In this document: piece after piece, positions 7,186 through 8,470 of the stretch
Layout of the letters: the number at the start of each line of letters is the position of its first letter
How positions within the stretch are numbered: position 1 is the stretch's first letter
NCBI GenBank assembly: GCA_029882335.1
Contig: JAOUKW010000170.1
Location: 1 to 8,470, forward strand
Reading direction: 5' to 3'
DNA from: Candidatus Heimdallarchaeota archaeon
GTDB taxonomy: Archaea; Asgardarchaeota; Heimdallarchaeia; Heimdallarchaeales; Kariarchaeaceae
Length of the DNA: 8,470 nt
The notes under the pieces: generated by a model
Told to the model about the DNA's origin: nothing
Databases searched by the model: none
Seen by the model: only the letters and a program-made list of their open reading frames with translations
Translations under genes and position numbers: made by a program

Positions 7186-7357
7186 TTAATGATGTATCAG
7201 ACATTATCTTTGATGAAGAATAGGGTAGTATTGATACCCATACCATGAGAATACAAGCCATATAACCAATATTTCTATTTACTGAACTAATGGCGGTTTG
7301 TACAACTTTATGAAAAAAATAATGATTTTCATCACTGCATCAGAATAATAGTAAATT

Positions 7358-7383
7358 ATTGCACAATTGCAATTATATTTTTT
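7358..7383 (+). terminator. Hairpin and T-tract, possible terminator of the zinc-finger gene
   Basis: ATTGCA, a 4-base CAAT loop and TGCAAT form a 6-bp stem (7358-7373), followed 4 bases later by T6 (7378-7383). It lies about 170 bases after the zinc-finger stop and about 120 before the cox promoter. The stem is weak and the DNA is AT-rich, so it could equally be an operator-like palindrome or chance. Confidence 0.3.
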
Positions 7384-7502
7384 ATCAATCATTCATTATC
7401 ATTTAAATGAGAGTAGAGACATGCACGATATATTTACTATAAAAAAAATACTACAATATCCTTTAAAAATCCAATACAATTGAATTACACATTAAATATA
7501 AT

Positions 7503-7509
7503 TATATAT
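7503..7509 (+). promoter_or_regulatory. TATA box of the cytochrome oxidase genes
   Basis: TATATAT lies 28 bases before the ATG at 7531, the distance expected for a leaderless archaeal transcript beginning at or next to that ATG. No Shine-Dalgarno precedes the ATG, which agrees. This decides the start of the subunit II gene: the upstream in-frame TTG (7480) lies before the TATA box and could not be on this transcript. Confidence 0.5.
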
Positions 7510-7530
7510 CCCAAATTAATAGATAGATTA

Positions 7531-8271
7531 ATGTTAAGGAAAAACCTAATATCACTTTTTTCTGTTTTAGGTCTTTTTTTATTCTTTCCTGAATTAACAA
7601 ATGGACAAAGTAATCTTACAGAACCATATGACAAATTATTCACGGTAGTAACCATAATATCTATTATCGTCGCATTACTCGTTATTGGTCTGTGGGTATT
7701 CTTTATCTATAAATTTAGAGAATCACAAGAATTTGAAAGAGTCCAATTATCAGAAACAAGTGCTAAGAAACTTGAAATTACATGGACTGTGGTCGCAGTT
7801 GTTATTTGTGTAGCACTTATGGCAGCTTCTCTACCAGTTCTTATAAATTCAGTGGATAATAGCGAAACTGAAATTGCTAGGATAACAACTGGAGACGGAA
7901 CAGAAATTATAATTGAAGGTTCAATCACATGGGAATGGTTTGCATGGCAATTAAATGAAACATCTCAAAGAGAAGAGATTATTGCCTCACCACAACCTGA
8001 TGCGGATCCAGAACAAGCAGCAGCAGGAGTTAAAACCACAATAATTAATCTCAAGATAGATACAAATTATAAATTTATATTCTTTGCATCCAGCTATTTA
8101 ATGCATTCATTTTTTGTTCCAGAACTAAACTTCAAAATGGATGTGGTACCTGGAGTTAATAATACACTTAGTTTTGTAATACTTGAACCTGGTGATTATC
8201 AGGTATACTGTGCAGAATTTTGTGGAGCTCGACATTCTATGATGAGAGCTGTAATACACGTGGAGGCATAA
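7531..8271 (+). CDS. coxB: Cytochrome c oxidase subunit II (CuA type)
   Basis: The product has 246 residues from the ATG at 7531. It has an N-terminal signal-like segment (KRN-type positive start, hydrophobic 6-20), two membrane helices (about 35-62 and 81-105) and an outward-facing cupredoxin domain. E82 in LEITWT matches the conserved glutamate at the entrance of the K proton channel. The CuA site is complete: H192 (LMHSFFVPEL), then C227, C231, H235 and M238 (CAEFCGARHSMM). The WEWFAW aromatics (134-139) are where electrons enter CuA. It receives electrons from a cytochrome c or, in archaea, more often a small blue copper protein, and passes them to heme a of subunit I. A short acidic and Ala-rich loop (about 155-167) interrupts the cupredoxin domain. 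It is followed after 3 bases by subunit I. Complete CuA argues for an oxygen-reducing oxidase rather than a quinol oxidase. Confidence 0.95.
   Translation: MLRKNLISLFSVLGLFLFFPELTNGQSNLTEPYDKLFTVVTIISIIVALLVIGLWVFFIYKFRESQEFERVQLSETSAKKLEITWTVVAVVICVALMAASLPVLINSVDNSETEIARITTGDGTEIIIEGSITWEWFAWQLNETSQREEIIASPQPDADPEQAAAGVKTTIINLKIDTNYKFIFFASSYLMHSFFVPELNFKMDVVPGVNNTLSFVILEPGDYQVYCAEFCGARHSMMRAVIHVEA
8262..8266 (+). promoter_or_regulatory. Shine-Dalgarno of subunit I
   Basis: GGAGG inside the last codons of subunit II lies 8 bases before the subunit I ATG. It is the strongest ribosome site in the window, and it fixes the start at 8275 and supports translation from the shared transcript. Confidence 0.7.
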
Positions 8272-8274
8272 TAA

Positions 8275-8470
8275 ATGGCAACTACAACAGAAGGACATGG
8301 ACAAGAACATGGTCACAAGGGGTCATTTTGGAAATCCCCAAGAAGAGTTTTTGGGACTATTAACGCACAAGAAATAGGCTTACTCTATTTAGTTTTTGCA
8401 ACAATAAATCTAGCTATAGGTGGTTTGTTTGCAATTCTTATTAGATTGGAATTATGGAATCCTGGACCAG
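8275..8470 (+). CDS. coxA: Cytochrome c oxidase subunit I, N-terminal part (cut by window end)
   Basis: Sixty-five codons are visible. A short His/Gly-rich leader (GHGQEHGHKG at 7-16) precedes a stretch ending NAQEIGLLYLVFATINL, which is the start of the first membrane helix of heme-copper oxidase subunit I (the DHKxIGxLYL region of the family). IRLELWNPGP follows, the usual loop after helix 1. The heme and CuB ligands lie beyond the window, so the A, B or C class cannot be read here; the adjacent CuA subunit II fits A or B type. The gene is tightly linked to subunit II (3-base gap, GGAGG ribosome site), so the two form one operon that continues past the window. The His-rich leader could bind metal, but such leaders are common and may have no role. 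Confidence 0.9.
   Translation, partial: MATTTEGHGQEHGHKGSFWKSPRRVFGTINAQEIGLLYLVFATINLAIGGLFAILIRLELWNPGP

Larger units (their letters stand above)
7186..7530. other. Spacer between zinc-finger and cox genes
   Basis: About 345 bases carry no gene I can support. Contents in order are a small inverted repeat GGGTA/TACCC (about 7223-7239), an AT-rich inverted repeat ATGAAAA/TTTTCAT (7310-7332), a hairpin followed by T6 (7358-7383), and the cox promoter near 7503. The frame of the cox gene stays open back to a TTG at 7480, but this extension (MNYTLNIIIY) lies over the TATA box and is probably not translated. Confidence 0.55.

Noticed and set aside
7310..7332. Inverted repeat ATGAAAA/TTTTCAT
   Set aside because: The 7-bp stem is almost all A-T with a 9-base loop; such repeats arise by chance in DNA this AT-rich.
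1..8470. CRISPR arrays, insertion sequences, tRNA or rRNA genes
   Set aside because: I saw no spaced direct repeats, transposase motifs, tRNA cloverleaf signatures or rRNA segments on either strand.

Overview
The window is AT-rich, gene-dense archaeal DNA, most likely from an Asgard archaeon of the Heimdallarchaeia type. This assignment is inferred from gene content, not from a marker phylogeny. The evidence is a Rab-like small GTPase, a RING/PHD-type zinc-finger protein, a tungsten-type aldehyde:ferredoxin oxidoreductase and a CuA-type heme-copper oxidase, all close together on one stretch. Archaeal signals are also visible: TATA boxes close to the first genes of transcription units, Shine-Dalgarno motifs at internal genes, and oligo-T tracts after genes.

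Layout. Bases 1-1987 (+ strand) hold the end of a single-chain (A+B fused) class I CoA-transferase-like protein resembling mycobacterial IpdA-IpdB. It is followed with a one-base overlap by an NAD-type short-chain dehydrogenase. Bases 1988-5400 (- strand) are a compact three-gene operon read from right to left: zinc alcohol dehydrogenase, AOR-family tungsten oxidoreductase, and a 16-cysteine four-cluster ferredoxin subunit. The + and - units converge with no spacer between their stop codons. Bases 5574-6218 (- strand) encode the Rab-like GTPase, with a TATA box upstream and an oligo-T tract downstream. Bases 6219-6804 are a very AT-rich stretch with no convincing gene. Bases 6805-7185 (+) encode a double zinc ribbon plus a RING/PHD-like finger. 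After a spacer with a hairpin/T-tract, bases 7531-8470 (+) hold cytochrome c oxidase subunit II and the start of subunit I, cut by the window end.

How the genes fit together (inference). The left 5.4 kb looks like a catabolic cluster for an acyl-CoA or cyclic substrate. The SDR and zinc ADH would reduce NAD+, the AOR/ferredoxin pair would pass low-potential electrons to ferredoxin, and the CoA-transferase-fold protein would move CoA or cleave a carbon-carbon bond. The oxidase at the right end shows that the host can use oxygen as terminal acceptor. The GTPase and the RING-like protein are eukaryote-like signalling genes sitting between the metabolic and respiratory units.

The items most worth checking are: the fused IpdAB-like protein, whose B half lacks the usual catalytic glutamate; the possibility that the AOR/ferredoxin/ADH operon acts on ring-derived CoA esters rather than simple aldehydes; and the zinc-ribbon/RING-like fusion with an altered ligand set.
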